Positions 1-11,868 of a stretch of DNA of 52,011 nucleotides are shown in pieces; positions within the stretch are counted from its first letter, which is position 1; each line of letters starts with the position of its first letter. The notes beneath the pieces are model-generated. The model made no database searches, was not told the DNA's origin, and saw only the letters and a program-made list of their open reading frames with translations. The DNA lies in contig JAMYWO010000013.1 of assembly GCA_024220525.1 (NCBI GenBank), forward strand, positions 14,062 through 66,072, written 5' to 3'. Source of the DNA: Cochliopodium minus (taxonomy: Eukaryota > Discosea > Himatismenida > Cochliopodiidae). The position numbers were made by a program, and so were the translations under genes.

Positions 1-956
1 CGACATCACTTCCTCCTTCCACAACACAAATTATTCCTCCATCCTCTTCTACTCCAAATCCAATTACACCAACCTCACCACTAATAACTACTCAAATTGA
101 TACTTTATCTCCTTCTATAATTCCCTCTTCCTTGATACCTACACCAACAAATGTGTTATCATCAACTACTCTGGTTTCTTCGAACATTCCGACCACATCT
201 CAACCAATTTTTACACCAACAATTACTCCCTCTACTCATCAGATATCATCAACGAGCCCCACAACATTTCCTCTCATAACAACTCCTCCTATCACAATGA
301 CACCTTCTGAAACTTCAATTTCTCATACTTTTTTTCCAACATCAGAAACACAAACCACAACTGTGATTCCATCTTTTTCTCTTACCCCAACTCTTAATCT
401 GAATTACACTATTTCTGATTTCAAATTAATTGTTGTAAACTCCAGAATAAGAATATCTCAAATGTTCCAATTTTATAATGATTCTCAATTGTTCCTAGTG
501 ATGAGCGAATCCGATCTAAATACAAATTCAGCTTTTATATTGGCAGATGAAGGAAATACATTCAAAGGAGATTTGTTTATTATTTTAAGAAATGTTTCAA
601 AGGTTTCTTCATCCATGAAGACTTTGGATCTTATTCAATGTAATTTGACACAATGTAATGGAAAATTCAATTCTGTTACTTTCCAATTTAATCAGAATAA
701 TTCAAAATGTTCCATCTCAAAATCTGAAATTTACACTGGAAAATTATTTTCTATTGTTTACAAGAATGTTTGTAACAAGAGTTTAACTTGGATTGTGGCG
801 ATTGTTGTTCCTGTTTCTGTTGCTTTGTTAATATCAATTTTGATTTTAACAATTTTCATTTACAAAAGAAACAAAATTCTCAATGAAAAAAGGAAAAGAT
901 TGTTTAAAGATACTGTAAAATTGAACAACAAAGAATTTTTGAATGATAATTTATAA
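1..956 (+). CDS. Mucin-like single-pass membrane protein, C-terminal half
   Basis: The reading frame is open from base 3 to a TAA at 954-956. About the first 130 residues are a Ser/Thr/Pro-rich extracellular stretch typical of O-glycosylated stalks. A folded-looking region with several Cys and N-glycosylation sequons follows, then one strong membrane helix (about bases 785-865) and a short Lys/Arg-rich cytoplasmic tail, so topology is type I. There is no start here. The signal peptide and the first half of the Ser/Thr/Pro-rich region lie at 37901-38617, at the right end of another segment. Joined through the single N, the frame is kept and would give about 557 residues. The role is unknown; adhesion or surface protection is only a guess from the architecture. 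Confidence 0.75.
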   Translation, partial: TSLPPSTTQIIPPSSSTPNPITPTSPLITTQIDTLSPSIIPSSLIPTPTNVLSSTTLVSSNIPTTSQPIFTPTITPSTHQISSTSPTTFPLITTPPITMTPSETSISHTFFPTSETQTTTVIPSFSLTPTLNLNYTISDFKLIVVNSRIRISQMFQFYNDSQLFLVMSESDLNTNSAFILADEGNTFKGDLFIILRNVSKVSSSMKTLDLIQCNLTQCNGKFNSVTFQFNQNNSKCSISKSEIYTGKLFSIVYKNVCNKSLTWIVAIVVPVSVALLISILILTIFIYKRNKILNEKRKRLFKDTVKLNNKEFLNDNL

Positions 957-1011
957 TTATAAATTATTTTGTATATTTATTTATTTATTTATTTATTAAA
1001 AAAATTTTTTT

Positions 1012-4000
1012 TTAATTTTTGTTTTGAAATGAAAATTGATCTTTTACACCCAATAATTCAGCCATTTCCCCAATATTTTGCTGAATTTCACAAGATGAGA
1101 GAAGAAATTCGGTAGAGAAGGGGTAAATTTGAGGAAGAAAATCAGGAGTGTTGGGTGTGAAATCATGATAATAAAGACAACAATAACAAAAAAAATGTTT
1201 TTGAATTATGAAACGAAGATAATCATCTTCTAACATTAACAGGATGTTTTTGAAAGAAGAATTATTTTTTTGAGGATGAGAGAATAAGTTTTGGTAGAAC
1301 AAGTTTTCCATAACTTGCAACGTTTTTTTCAACAAAACAGAAAATTGATTGTGATTTTCAATGTTTATCAATTCTTTTTTAAAAGATGTGAGATTAAAAA
1401 AAGCAATGAAAGGATCAAACAAGAAACAAGTAAATATCCTCCCTTTTTCTTTTTCTGTAATTTGTTTTTTTGGAGATTTTAAAATTACTAGCCCATTATT
1501 TCCTCTTTTCTTTATTTCCTGTATTAAAAATTGAATTACAACAAAATAATTATAAAACTTGATAACAAAAAATAAATTAAAAGAATTTTTACGTTTAAAT
1601 CAGGATTTGTATCAATTTCAAAAACGAGAATGAGAGGTTTTCTTGTGAAAGGTATTAAATCAGAAACATAAATGTTATTTTCTTTGTTTTCAGCAACAAC
1701 TATTGGTTCCTCTTCCTCATTGTCATTGTTATTATTATTGTTATTATTACTTTCAATATTATCATTGTTATTATTGTTATTATTATTGTTATTATTATTA
1801 CTATCTATATTATTATTATTATTGTTATTATTATTGTGACTGTCACTGTTGTTGAAATTATCTTCTTTTTTATAGGGATTTGTAAGAGGAGTATCAAAGT
1901 TGGATGAAAGGAATGTTGATGAGGAAAGGGTAGAAGGAAGCGTGGAGGAGGGATTATGAAAAGAAGATAAAGAAAAAGAAGAAAAATAAAATAACAAAGC
2001 TGGTGTTGCATTTACTACTTTTTTTGTGTTGCTTGTGTTCGTTTTGTTATTAACATTCGTATTAATATTGGTAGTATTCATATTTTTGTGGTTCGAATTA
2101 TTCTCATTAAAGTTTGTTAAAGATAGGTTTGTTGATGAATTCAATGTTAAATTATTTGATAAATTACTCATACTATTCGTATTACTCATATTATTCGTAT
2201 TATTCATACTATTCGTATTATTACTCATATTATTCGTATTATTCATACTACTAGTATTACTCGTATTAATAGTATTATTCGTATTGTTATAATTAATGTT
2301 ATTACTTACATTAGTGTTGTTATTGTCAGAAGAAGAGAAGGAAAAAGAGAAGGGATGGAGGTCTTTAAAAGAATGAGAAGAAAAAAGAAGGAAAAGAGAA
2401 GAAGAAGGTTTGTACAATAAATGTTTTTTTATGTTTTCTCCTCCCCTCCTTTTCATCCCCTCGCTTACATAGTTATTATTATTAATGTTATTAGTGTTAC
2501 TATTAGTGTTATTATTATTATTATTGTTATTATTAATGTTATTAGTGTTATTAGTGTTATTATTATTATTGTTATTATTAATGTTATTACTGTTATTAGT
2601 GTTATTAGTGTTATTATTATTACTGTTATTATTAATGTTATTACTGTTATTAGTGTTATTACTGTTATTAGTGTTATTATTATTACTGTTATTATTAATG
2701 TTATTACTGTTATTATTAGTGTTATTACTGTTGGTGTTATTATTATTGTTAGTGAGATGGTTAGAAGAAGGAGGGGAAGAAGGGGAGAGAGGGACTTCAA
2801 AGATTTGAATGAAACGAAACATTTCAAGAGATAATTCACTGAATTTAATATGACTTGAATTTGGAAAACAACACACCAACATGTTTTGTATAAATATCCC
2901 TTCTTTCACTCCTTCATTACCTCCTTCTCTACCTCCTTCCCTTTCTCCTTCTTCTCTATTAATGTTAATCTGGTCATCATTATTAATGTTATTATTATTA
3001 ATATTAATATTATTATTTTTATTATTTTTATTATTTTTATTTATATTAGGATTATTATTTTTATTTTTATTTTTTTTATTATTATTATTATTATTGATGT
3101 TATTATCAGAAAGGTTAGTATTGTTGTTGAGAGAGAAATGATGTAGATGAAGAGAAGAAAAACTTTTGTGTAAATTTTCTTCTTTCTCCTCTACTTCCTT
3201 TACATTTTTAGAGTTGTTATAAGATGTAGTATTAGAGTTATTGTTTGGGAAAGTATTAGGAGTATCAGAAGGAGTATTAGAAGTATTAGAGGAAGTATTA
3301 GAGGTAGTGTTAGAGGTAGTGTTAGAGGAAGTATGAGAAGTATTAGAAGGAGTATTAGAAGTATTAGAGGAAGTATTAGAGGTAGTGTTAGAGGTAGTGT
3401 TAGAGGTAGTGTTAGAGGTAGTGTTAGAGGAAGTATGAGAAGTATTAGAAGGAGTATTAGAGGAAGTATTAGAGGTAGTGTTAGGAGTATTAGAGGTAGT
3501 GTTAGAAGTATTAGAAGAAGTATTAGAGGAGGTATTAGAGGAAGTATTAGAAGAAGTATTAGAGGAGGTATTAGAAGAAGTATTAGAGGAAGTATTAGAG
3601 GAGGTATTAGAGGAAGTATTAGAGGAAGTATTAGAGGAGGTATTAGAGGAGTTTTGATTAGTAAGGAGAGAAAAGGAGGAAGGGGAGAGGGAAGGAAAGG
3701 GAAAAAGGAGATAGTATGGTATTTCTTTTTTAAATTCCTCTAATTTCAAAAACGTTTCACTTTCTACCCATCATTTTTTAAAAAAATAAAAAATTATTAT
3801 AAAAAAATAAACTTAATTAATTGTAATATTTTTAATAATAAAATAAATAAAATAAATAAAATAAATAAAAAAAAATAACAAAAAAAGAAATAAAAATTTA
3901 AAAAAAAAGAGAATTAAAAAGAAAAACCTTTAATGACAAAGTTCCATTGAAAAGTATCGAGGGAGGGGTTCTGAAAAAACTGGATGTAGAGGAGGATATT

Positions 4001-4846
4001 TTTTTGTAATTCATTTTGAATTTTTTGAATTTTATTTTTTTCTTGTAATAAAATACAAACAACCAAATATCTCACCATGTATCTTAGTTTCTTTACGTAC
4101 AATTCCATCATCACTCCTTCATTATTTCCCGTTATTTCTCCACTGTTTATGTTCAATATTTGATCCAATGATATTTGCTTAAAATATTGTCTTTTTCATA
4201 ATTAAAATAAATTAAAATAAATTAAAATAAATTAAATGAAAATGAATATTATAAATATTTAAAATTAAAAATTAAAAATATTAAAATAAATTAAAATAAA
4301 TTAAAATAAATTAAAATAAATTAAAATAAATTAAATGAAAATGAATATTGGGAATATTTAAAATTAAAAATTAAAAATATTAAAAAAGGTAGCGTGAGAT
4401 ACTCAGATGATAAGATTGAAAATGAAGAGATATTTTTCAAATAATTTTACCTTTCTCTTATTGCATCATAAAAAATAAAAGATTCTTTCAGATATCTTTT
4501 ATCTGATGTCCTCAAATAATAATGATAGTATAATTGAGCAATTTTGGATGCTATTTCGCCTAAAAAAATATTTTTCCAAATTTATAAGCAAAAAAATTAT
4601 TTCTCTTGTTCCTTTTGGGGTTTTATATTTTTTACCCAATTCATATCTCTTCAAATTCATAAAATTTTCGAGTATCATTCTGTTTTGTTGTTGAAAATTC
4701 CATAATTTTGTGAAAATTTGAAAAGTTTTTTGAAAATAATCTGTCCATTTATTCCCAAATGGGGATAATTCCCTTAATCTATCAAATAGTTCATTAGATT
4801 TGACTACGAGAAACTTGAATTCTTGGCATATATTTCTCTCATCCAT
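1012..4846 (-). CDS. SCAI: SCAI homologue with huge Asn/Ser/Thr-rich insertions
   Basis: Five exons give 1086 codons in consistent phase: 4846-4636, 4559-4451, 4190-3928, 3763-1593 and 1518-1012. In animals SCAI is a nuclear cofactor that inhibits MRTF/SRF transcription and also acts in DNA repair. Recognisable blocks in family order are KLWNFQQQNR and GEIASKIAQLYYHYYLRTS (exons 1-2), YVKKLRYMVRYLVVCILLQ (exon 3), KFSELSLEMFRFIQ, LLYKPSSSLF and DLIPFTRKPL (exon 4), and IFTCFLFDPFIAFF and EDDYLRFIIQKHFFCY (exon 5). Human SCAI has about 606 residues; the excess here is polyasparagine and Ser-Ser-Asn-Thr repeats inserted between conserved blocks of exon 4. The 3' end converges on the mucin-like gene with only 55 bp between. 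The identification is from remembered family sequence, but the block order is hard to explain otherwise. Confidence 0.9.
1728..3655 (-). repeat. Coding low-complexity tracts in SCAI exon 4
   Basis: Two types occur. Positions 3246-3655 are a tandem array that reads on the minus strand as repeated Ser-Ser-Asn-Thr with Pro, His and Asp variants. Positions 1728-1845, 2160-2330, 2470-2755 and 2960-3110 are AAT/AAC-rich runs encoding Asn tracts with Thr, Ser or Lys. Opposite-strand and out-of-frame long ORFs here (Leu-, Ile- or Arg/Ser-rich) are shadows of these repeats. Confidence 0.9.
4201..4387. repeat. Tandem duplication inside SCAI intron 2
   Basis: A unit of about 99 bp made of AATTAAAATA arrays followed by a distinctive AAATGAAAATGAATATT block occurs twice (blocks at about 4231 and 4330), differing at a few bases (ATAAAT versus GGGAAT). 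It is wholly intronic. Confidence 0.7.
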
Positions 4847-5015
4847 TTTTTTTATTTTATCAATTATTTATATTTGCTGAAAATCCTTCCCATTTAAATT
4901 AATCTTTCATTCCCATTAGATGTCAATTTTCTCAAAATTTTGTATTTGAAAATCTTTGTTGAAAAAAATTTTTTTTTTTTTTTTTTCAGTGAAAAAGATT
5001 TTATTTGAAAAATAA

Positions 5016-5478
5016 TTATTTTTGGAGTTGGTGTATGACATAATTGGCAATTCCTAATAAAGAGCTTTGTTGGTTAGAGATATTCAAAGAAAAAGGATAT
5101 TTTTTGAGAGAAAAGAAAGATTGAAAAGAAAGAAAATTATTTTGAACAATTCCCCCACACAACACTACACTTTTCACTGAAAAAATATTAAATAAATTTA
5201 AAATACAGTTCTCCACTCTTTTTAAATACTCTTTCATTGCTTTTCTCTCTTCTCCTTTCTTCTCATTACAATTCTCATTAGATAGTTGGTTCTGATTTTC
5301 ATTGGGTAGGTGGTTGTGAGGTTCCATGTAGTATTTTTCTAATTTGGAAAGACCAATACAACTTAAACTTATTATAATTTTCTCTTTTTTCTTCTCTTTT
5401 TCATTATCATTCTTTTCATCATCATTATTATTATTATTATTATCATTCTTTTCATTTTTATTATTATTATTATTATTA

Positions 5479-5547
<69 letters not shown>

Positions 5548-5689
5548 TTATTATTTTTATTATTTTTATTTTTATTATTTTCTCCATTGAGAATTCGAGA
5601 GAGATAAAAGGAAGAGGGGAGAGAGATGTAGAGGGGATAGATGGTGTGGGATTGGAGAAAAGAGGAGAAAGAAGAAGAAGAAAAATGAG
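5016..5689 (-). CDS. C-terminal part of a possible ASKHA-fold sugar kinase
   Basis: An open frame runs without a stop from the N at 5690 down to a TAA at 5016-5018, so the 5' part of the gene is missing. It starts with a Ser/Pro-rich stretch and a long polyasparagine run (about 5410-5580). The last 70 residues look globular, with SVVLCGGIVQNN followed 25-30 residues later by SSLLGIANY. That pattern resembles the C-terminal region of FGGY carbohydrate kinases (strand, GG, then the final helix with LLGxA), possibly sedoheptulokinase-like. The resemblance is weak; pantothenate kinase or another ASKHA member is possible. An Asn tract inside a conserved fold matches the style of the neighbouring SCAI gene. 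Confidence 0.4.
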
Positions 5690-5690
5690 N
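5690..5690. other. Segment junction (single N)
   Basis: The N separates the sugar-kinase-like fragment on the left from a T/A heptamer repeat on the right. The Shk-like kinase gene to the right loses its 3' exons here, and the gene to the left loses its 5' exons. The two flanks share no gene. Confidence 0.95.
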
Positions 5691-5767
5691 TTTATTTTTA
5701 TTTTTTATTTTTTATTTTTCATTTTTTATTTTTTATTTTTTATTTTTTATTTTTTATTTTTTATTTT
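5691..5767. repeat. (TTTTTTA)n intron repeat, exact copy of 41837-41913
   Basis: A period-7 T/A array with one irregular first unit and a single C at 5720. The 77 bases match 41837-41913 exactly, including the C at the same offset (29). It lies in what should be the intron between kinase exon 8 and the first SH2-side exon. Confidence 0.95.
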
Positions 5768-5771
5768 TTAC

Positions 5772-8089
5772 TTTGGCCATATTCTTTGCAAGTGGGGCGA
5801 AGGGAAGGGTCATCGTTCCAACCTCTTTCCAAGAATTCTTTCAACTCATTAGGAACTCCCACAACATCTGGCCTTTAAATAAAATAAAAAATAAAAATAA
5901 TAAAATAAAAAATAATTAAAATTAAAATAATAAATAAAATAAAAAATACAAATACAAATAAAATAAAAAATAATTAAAATTAAAATAAAATAATTAAAAT
6001 CAAAATTAAAATAAATTTCAAATAAAAAAAAATAAAAAATAAAATGAAATAAAAAATAAAAAATAATAAAAATAGAAATAATAAATAAAAATAATTAAAA
6101 TTAAAATTAAAAATTTCAAATAAAATTTTAAATAAATAAAAATAATTTTTTAAAGAAAGAAAATCAAAAACTTTTTTTAAAAAATAAAAAATTAAAATTA
6201 AAAATAAAATTAAAATAATAAATTTTTTACCTTATTTTTTTGTAGTGAATGTTGTTTAATTCTTCGATTGTGTTTGCTTCTGTGTAAATATTGCTTCCTG
6301 TCAATAATCTCCACAAAATCAAAGAAACTGTTGACAAAAATTGGTATAAAAAAAAAAAAAATAAAAAAATAAAAATTGTTAAATAATTTATAAATAAAAA
6401 TTGTTATAAAATTTAAAAACAAAAAAAAATTTTTTTTAAAAAATTTTACAACTATAAATATTTGAAGATAGTTCCAGTTTTTTCTCCAACAAAAATTCAG
6501 GTGCAAAATATTTGGCTGTTCAAAATTTTTTTTTTTTTTTTTGTGAAGAAATTATTATTTTTTTTTAAAATTAAATTATATTTGCTCAAAAGTTTTTTTT
6601 TTTTTTTTTTTTTGTTGTAAAGTTGTTACTGATGGTGTTGAGTTGGTCAATGGAAGCATTGACTTTCATTTTGTCCAGAAAATTAAATCCTATATCACAT
6701 ATCTTTGGTTCCAATTTGTCTGTAAGCTATCATTACAAAGAATAAAAATAATAAAATGAGAAAATTTAAATTAAAAATATAAAAATTAAATAAAATTAAA
6801 TAAAAAATATAAAAAATAAAAATAAATAAAAACAAAATTAAATAAAAATAAAATTAGATAAAATAAAATTTTTAAAATTAAATAAATCTGATCTTGTTTA
6901 ATATAAAGAAATGTTTTTTATTACCAAGATGTTTGATGGTCTAAAATCTGAATGAACAATTGGTGGATTGTTGTAATGAAGCCAAGATAATCCCTAAAAA
7001 CAAAAATAAAAACAAAATTTTTTTTTTTATTATTTTATTTAGTTTTATTATAAAATTCGTTTTATTATTATATTTTCTAATTTTTACTTTTGTTATTTTG
7101 AGAGCTATGTTAAGTTTTTCGTAAATAGATAATTTGGGAAATTGAATTTTGTCATCAATGAGACTTGACAAAGATCTGTTGAGATATTCTACATACAAAA
7201 AAAAAATATAAAATTAAAACATAAAATTGAAATAGAAAAAAATTTTTTGATGTCTTCAAAATTAATTTAATTTAATTTAATTTTTTTTTTTTTACCCATT
7301 ATGATCAAGTAATGAGGAGATTGAAAACATACACCCATCAAAAGAGTTATGTTGGGGCTTCTTATGCGACTAACAAAATAAAAAAAAAATATGATAAATC
7401 AAATTATATCTATGAATAGGAAAGATCATGCAATGTGAAAAGAATATAATCGTATCGATGTATATATAAATAATTTGAACGTATTATATTTTCATCTTCA
7501 ATTAGGATGTCCAAAATATTACAACAGTTTAAATTTTGTTAGCAAAAATTTTATATCCGCTAACAAAGTTGTAATATTTGGACATGTCTGCATCTTAAAA
7601 AAAATTTTTTTTTTTATTTTTGTTGGGATTCCTCATTTACCTCAATTTCATCACTTCATTTGCGAATTCTTTAAAATTTTTTTTGATATCTTTCTCATCT
7701 ATTGGCTCGAATTCCTTGATGGCCACTTCCAATCCATTAGATTTGCCCAGATATACCTTACCATACTTTCCCACTCCCAATACCTTTATTTTCTCTGTAT
7801 CTATGATCTTTCCTGTCTCTGATTTCTCCATAGTATCGAGGTTATGGAAATTTATATACTCTATGTTGTCTTCTTTGTCTTTAAAACTGATTGATTTCTT
7901 CATAGATCCATTTGTGATTGTATTTTTGCTTGTTGATTTGTAATAAAAGTATCCAGATACAATCAGACCTAATATCGTAGATCCTATTATCAATATCTTC
8001 TTCTTATTCACCTTATTTTCTTGATACACCTCCTCCCATTTATTCTCTATTGTATCAATAATATTGATTCCATTTGTATCTTTGCTCAT
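5772..8089 (-). CDS. Membrane-anchored Shk-type protein kinase, N-terminal part
   Basis: Eight exons in phase: 8089-7641, 7369-7296, 7188-7088, 6993-6925, 6726-6630, 6515-6453, 6327-6231 and 5872-5772. Residues about 32-50 form one membrane helix after a short N-terminal segment. The tyrosine-kinase-like catalytic domain follows from about residue 98, with glycine loop GVGKYG, VAIK lysine, catalytic loop HSDFRPSN (Asp kept, the usual HRD arginine replaced by Ser), CDIG for DFG (Asp kept), FAPE, and a C-lobe ending GWNDDPSLRP. Exon 8 leaves phase 1 at the segment edge. The exon at 41765-41683 continues it in phase and leads to an SH2 domain, as in Dictyostelium Shk proteins. The joined product has 557 residues. 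It probably transmits phosphotyrosine-dependent signals at a membrane. Confidence 0.87.
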
Positions 8090-8624
8090 TTATAAATATA
8101 GAGAAGGAATCTTATCACAAAATCAATTCTATTTTTTTTTTATTTAAGAATTTTCAACTAATCAAACAAATAGTGAAACCTTTTTCAAATATCAAAGTTT
8201 CGAAGAAGATAATAAATTCTAAATTTCTTAATTCCCTTACTTTTTATGTAGTTAATTTTTTCTGAATTTGGATTTTAAGAGAATTTTAATAATATTTCAA
8301 ATTCAGAAACAAATTGAAGATATATCTGGAATGGTTACTTGAGGCGTGTTAGCTTTTTTTTTTTGGAACCAATTTTTTTAAAATTTTTGGTGATTTTTAA
8401 TGTAAATTTGAAAAGAAATCTTTACTTATTTTCAAGTAAAATTTCTTCAATAGTTAACAACAACAGGAGATATTTAATTTGCTTTATTAATCACAGCAAA
8501 TTTAAAATAAAATATTAAAGTTCCTCTTAAAATAATAAAAATAAAATTTCTTTTGTTTGAATTGGATTCTTTATAAAAACACCCTTTTATTTATTTTGAG
8601 AAAGAAATATCATTTACGAAGAAA
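8090..8624. promoter_or_regulatory. Divergent intergenic region, kinase / RasGAP
   Basis: This 535-bp AT-rich stretch lies between the start codons of two divergently transcribed genes and so presumably holds both promoters. No defined motif, RNA gene or convincing ORF was seen. Confidence 0.4.
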
Positions 8625-11519
8625 ATGGATGATATAGAAAAGGATATTCCTCAAAAAGAATTAGATTCAGAAGAAAAGGAAGAGAATGAAAAAGATGAAC
8701 AAATGAAGGAATTGATAGATTTATGTTTCGATTCCAAAGATTTGAAGTAAATATAAAATTTATACCAATACAGAGAAATTCTAATTTTTATTGAAAAGGA
8801 ATTAAAATACAAACCATAATTAAATAAAAAGAACATATAACTATTATAATTACTATTTAATTCAATAATCTTGTTAAAGAGATGAAAGTTAATATTTGGA
8901 TATAATCCAATTCTGATTTTATAAAAAAATAAATCATTTCAAGAAGGGATATATCATTTTCACTCTATGATTTATATTAATACTCATATCAGAATCTAAA
9001 ATATTAAAAGATTAACATATTATTGCTTTCAATTATAAATATACTAAAACAATAAACTTCAACCAGGCTATTATTTTATTTTGGGGATTGTGTAAACACG
9101 AAAGATCATGAGAAATTCTCATCGATACTTATAGAGATAGCAAATGTGAGCCAATGTACCCTATTATTGCTCAAAAAGAGCATCAGGAAGGAATTCAGAG
9201 ATCAGATAGAATCCAATCAACTCTCCACCATCTTCAGAGGCAATACCCTCTCCTCCAAAATCGTCACCTCCTACAACAAAAACATGGCAAAGAAATATCT
9301 TCGGGATTTGTTTTCGGATTTGCTAAATGATTTAAGCAAAACCAAAGATATTATCTTTCCATACACAAAAGAGTGATAAAAAAATTTTTATTTTTTTATT
9401 TAATTTTATTATTTTATTTTACTTTTATAAAAGTTAAATTTACTTTCATTTTAAAATTTTATTAATTAATCATTTTTTCCGTTTAAAAGAACTCAAAGCT
9501 CAGAGAAATTAGAAAAAGATAAAATCTCTTTGGAAGCACTGACAAACAAAATATTGGATAGGATATTGGAAGAAAAGAGTATTGAAATGATACCAAATGA
9601 ACTAAGGTAAATATTAATTTTTTAAAAATTTTTTGAAATAATTTTTTATTTTTTTTTAACGTTAATTTTTGTTCATTTTTAAATTTTTTATTTTTTTTTA
9701 TTTTTTTGATTTTTAAAGAAAAGTATTCACGTTGATATCGAAATATGCCCAAAAACTTTGTTCTGACAGAAAATACATAGTTCTTTGCGCAATGTTCTAC
9801 TTGAGGCTCATCAACGCAGCTCTTTTGGCGCCAAAAGAATTCCAAATTTTGAACGACGAAAAAATTTTATCTCCGCAATGTGTTGTTAATCTCATCGAAG
9901 TCACCAAACTCTTCCAACATTCTTCTAACAATTCTTTGATTGACAAACATCCTCATATTATTTTTAATGATTGGATTAAAAATCATACAAAGTGTTTTCT
10001 TGATTTGTTGGATAAAATTTCCAATGAAACTCTTGAAGAAAAACGTAAAAAAAATATTTTCAATAATATATTTTATTATTTATCCTTCATTTTTTATTTT
10101 TTATTTTTTATTTATGATTTTTATTTTTAATTTTTATTTTTTAATTTTTTGTTTTTTATTTTTTTATTTAATTTTTAATTTAATCATTTATTTATTATTT
10201 CATCATTTATTTATATTTTTTATTTATTTTTATTTTTATTTAATATTTATTTTAATATTTTGTTATTTGTTATTTGTTATTTTTTATTTTTTGTATCATT
10301 TTGTTCTTTTCTGTTCATTATTTTATTTTTATATTTTTATTAATTTTTGTTTATTATTTCATATTTTTGTTTTTTTAATCATTATTTTTGTTTTTTTTTA
10401 GTCGTTTATAATAAAAATTATGATGTGAAGAAAATAAAAAATCTGTCTATTTTTCATTCTGTTTTGCACGAAATAAAAGATGATATTGTACAAAAAATTA
10501 ATGCTCAAAAAGACAGTCTTGAAGAAAAAAGGTAATAACTGAAAAAAATATTTATTATTTATATTTGTTTATTTTTTGTTTTTAAATTCTTTTTTTTATT
10601 TAGTTTATTGATTTTTAGTTTTATTTTTATTTTTTACTTTCATAGATTTATTATTGATTTTTATTTATTTTATTATTTTATTTTGATTTTTATTTATTTT
10701 ATTATTATTTTTTTCTTCTTTTTTTTATTATTTTTATTTATTTTATTATTTTATTATTTTATTATTTTATTATTATTTTTTTCTTCATTTTTTCTTAACA
10801 TATTTTTTATTTTTTATTTTTTAGTTTCAATGAATTAAAAGAAAAGGCAAAAAAAGTAAAGGAAATAGTGGAGAAGATAGGAGATCCAAAAACGGTTCTC
10901 CAAAAAGAGAAAAACAAACTCGCTAAAAAAATCCTCGAAAATTTTTCGGAGAAAGAAATCGCAGTTCAAAATTTTTATAATCTCATGTTAAACTCTTCCA
11001 CTGGTGTCAAACGCAAAAAAAAGTATTTTCTTTCAAATGATGCTGTTGATTGGATCAAAAACATTTTGTCTATTGATGATAATTTGCAGGTATGAAAAAT
11101 AAAAAAATGAAACCAAAAATAACAAAAAAATGAAACCAAAATAAATTCAAAAATAAAGATAAAAGGAAAATATAAATAAAAATAAATATTAAAAAAAATA
11201 AAATCAAAAAAATAAATGTTATTAAAATAAAGAAAAATAAAATCAAAAACAGTTTAAATTTAAAGAATAATAAAATAAAAATAAATCAAAATGTAAAAAA
11301 TAAAAATAAAAAATAAAAATAAAAAAAATAAAAATAAAAAATAAAAATAAAAATAAAAATTGTTTAAAAATATAACAAAAATATTGATATACTTTTTAAT
11401 TAATAATCAAATATAAAATTGATTTAAACCTTATAAAACCCCTCTTTATAAAGGCTATTTCAATCTTGAATTTATGGCGAAACAAACACTGGTTGTTTCT
11501 GAAGGACAGTCAATTTTGA
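8625..11519 (+). CDS. RasGAP protein with C-terminal DEP-like domain
   Basis: Seven exons in phase (8625-8746, 9067-9372, 9490-9606, 9719-10044, 10402-10531, 10825-11089, 11454-11519) give 443 residues. After an acidic start, the RasGAP domain (about residues 40-285) has LSTIFRGNTLSSK with the arginine finger near residue 98 and FYLRLINAALLAP, the equivalent of the stabilising FLR arginine, near residue 211. Both key arginines are present, so it should stimulate GTP hydrolysis by a Ras-family GTPase. A charged helical linker follows, then a DEP-like region (KYFLSNDAVDWIKNIL), which could give membrane or receptor targeting. The frame ends at TGA 11517-11519, just where a DEP domain would have an aromatic residue, and stays open for 44 more codons. 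The true C-terminus is therefore uncertain. Confidence 0.8.
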
Positions 11520-11868
11520 AGAGAACGTAAACTCTACTTGGAAGTTCAAAGCGAAACACCAGAACCAAATCAAAACCGAAAAAAGAGAGATAAATACTCC
11601 AGTCTCGACATGAGCTCAATAGATGAAGACAACAACAATGGAAAAGAATAAAAACTTTTTGGTAAAAAAAATATTCAATAAAATTTTTATTAATTTATTT
11701 TTGAAATTGTTTTTAAAATCATTTTAATTATTTTTTTAAAATTATTTTTTTTTAAAATTATTTTTTTAATTTGTTTTAAAAGTATTTTTTTAAAAATTAT
11801 TTTATTATTAAAGTTTTTAATTTTTTTTTAAACAAGGAACTTTCAAAAAGAGAACGGGTAGTTTAAAA
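11520..11868 (+). other. Interval between RasGAP stop and next start
   Basis: The frame of the last RasGAP exon stays open after its TGA for 44 codons, with a hydrophilic, Ser/Asp/Asn-rich, protein-like translation, up to TAA at 11649-11651. A good GT donor follows 10 bases later and an acceptor lies before 11838, in the phase the next exon would need. All three frames carry a stop before that donor, so no continuous standard-code link between the two genes exists. The remainder is T-rich and looks intronic or intergenic. Confidence 0.5.

Noticed and set aside
2465-2839. Ile/Leu/Thr-rich ORFs on both strands
   Set aside because: Out-of-frame or antisense readings of Asn codon repeats in SCAI exon 4.
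3333-3743. Arg/Ser-rich ORF on the plus strand
   Set aside because: It is the antisense shadow of the Ser-Ser-Asn-Thr repeats of SCAI.
10608-10838. Phe/Tyr/Ile-rich ORFs in T-rich stretches (also 10130-10400, 39033-39509, 31385-31573)
   Set aside because: They lie in introns made of T/A arrays; the flanking exons splice in phase without them.
11517-11519. UGA reassigned to tryptophan
   Set aside because: UGA ends several well-defined genes (zinc-cluster factor, CSRNP-like, SAM paralogue 1, fimbrin-like), and tryptophans in conserved positions use TGG.
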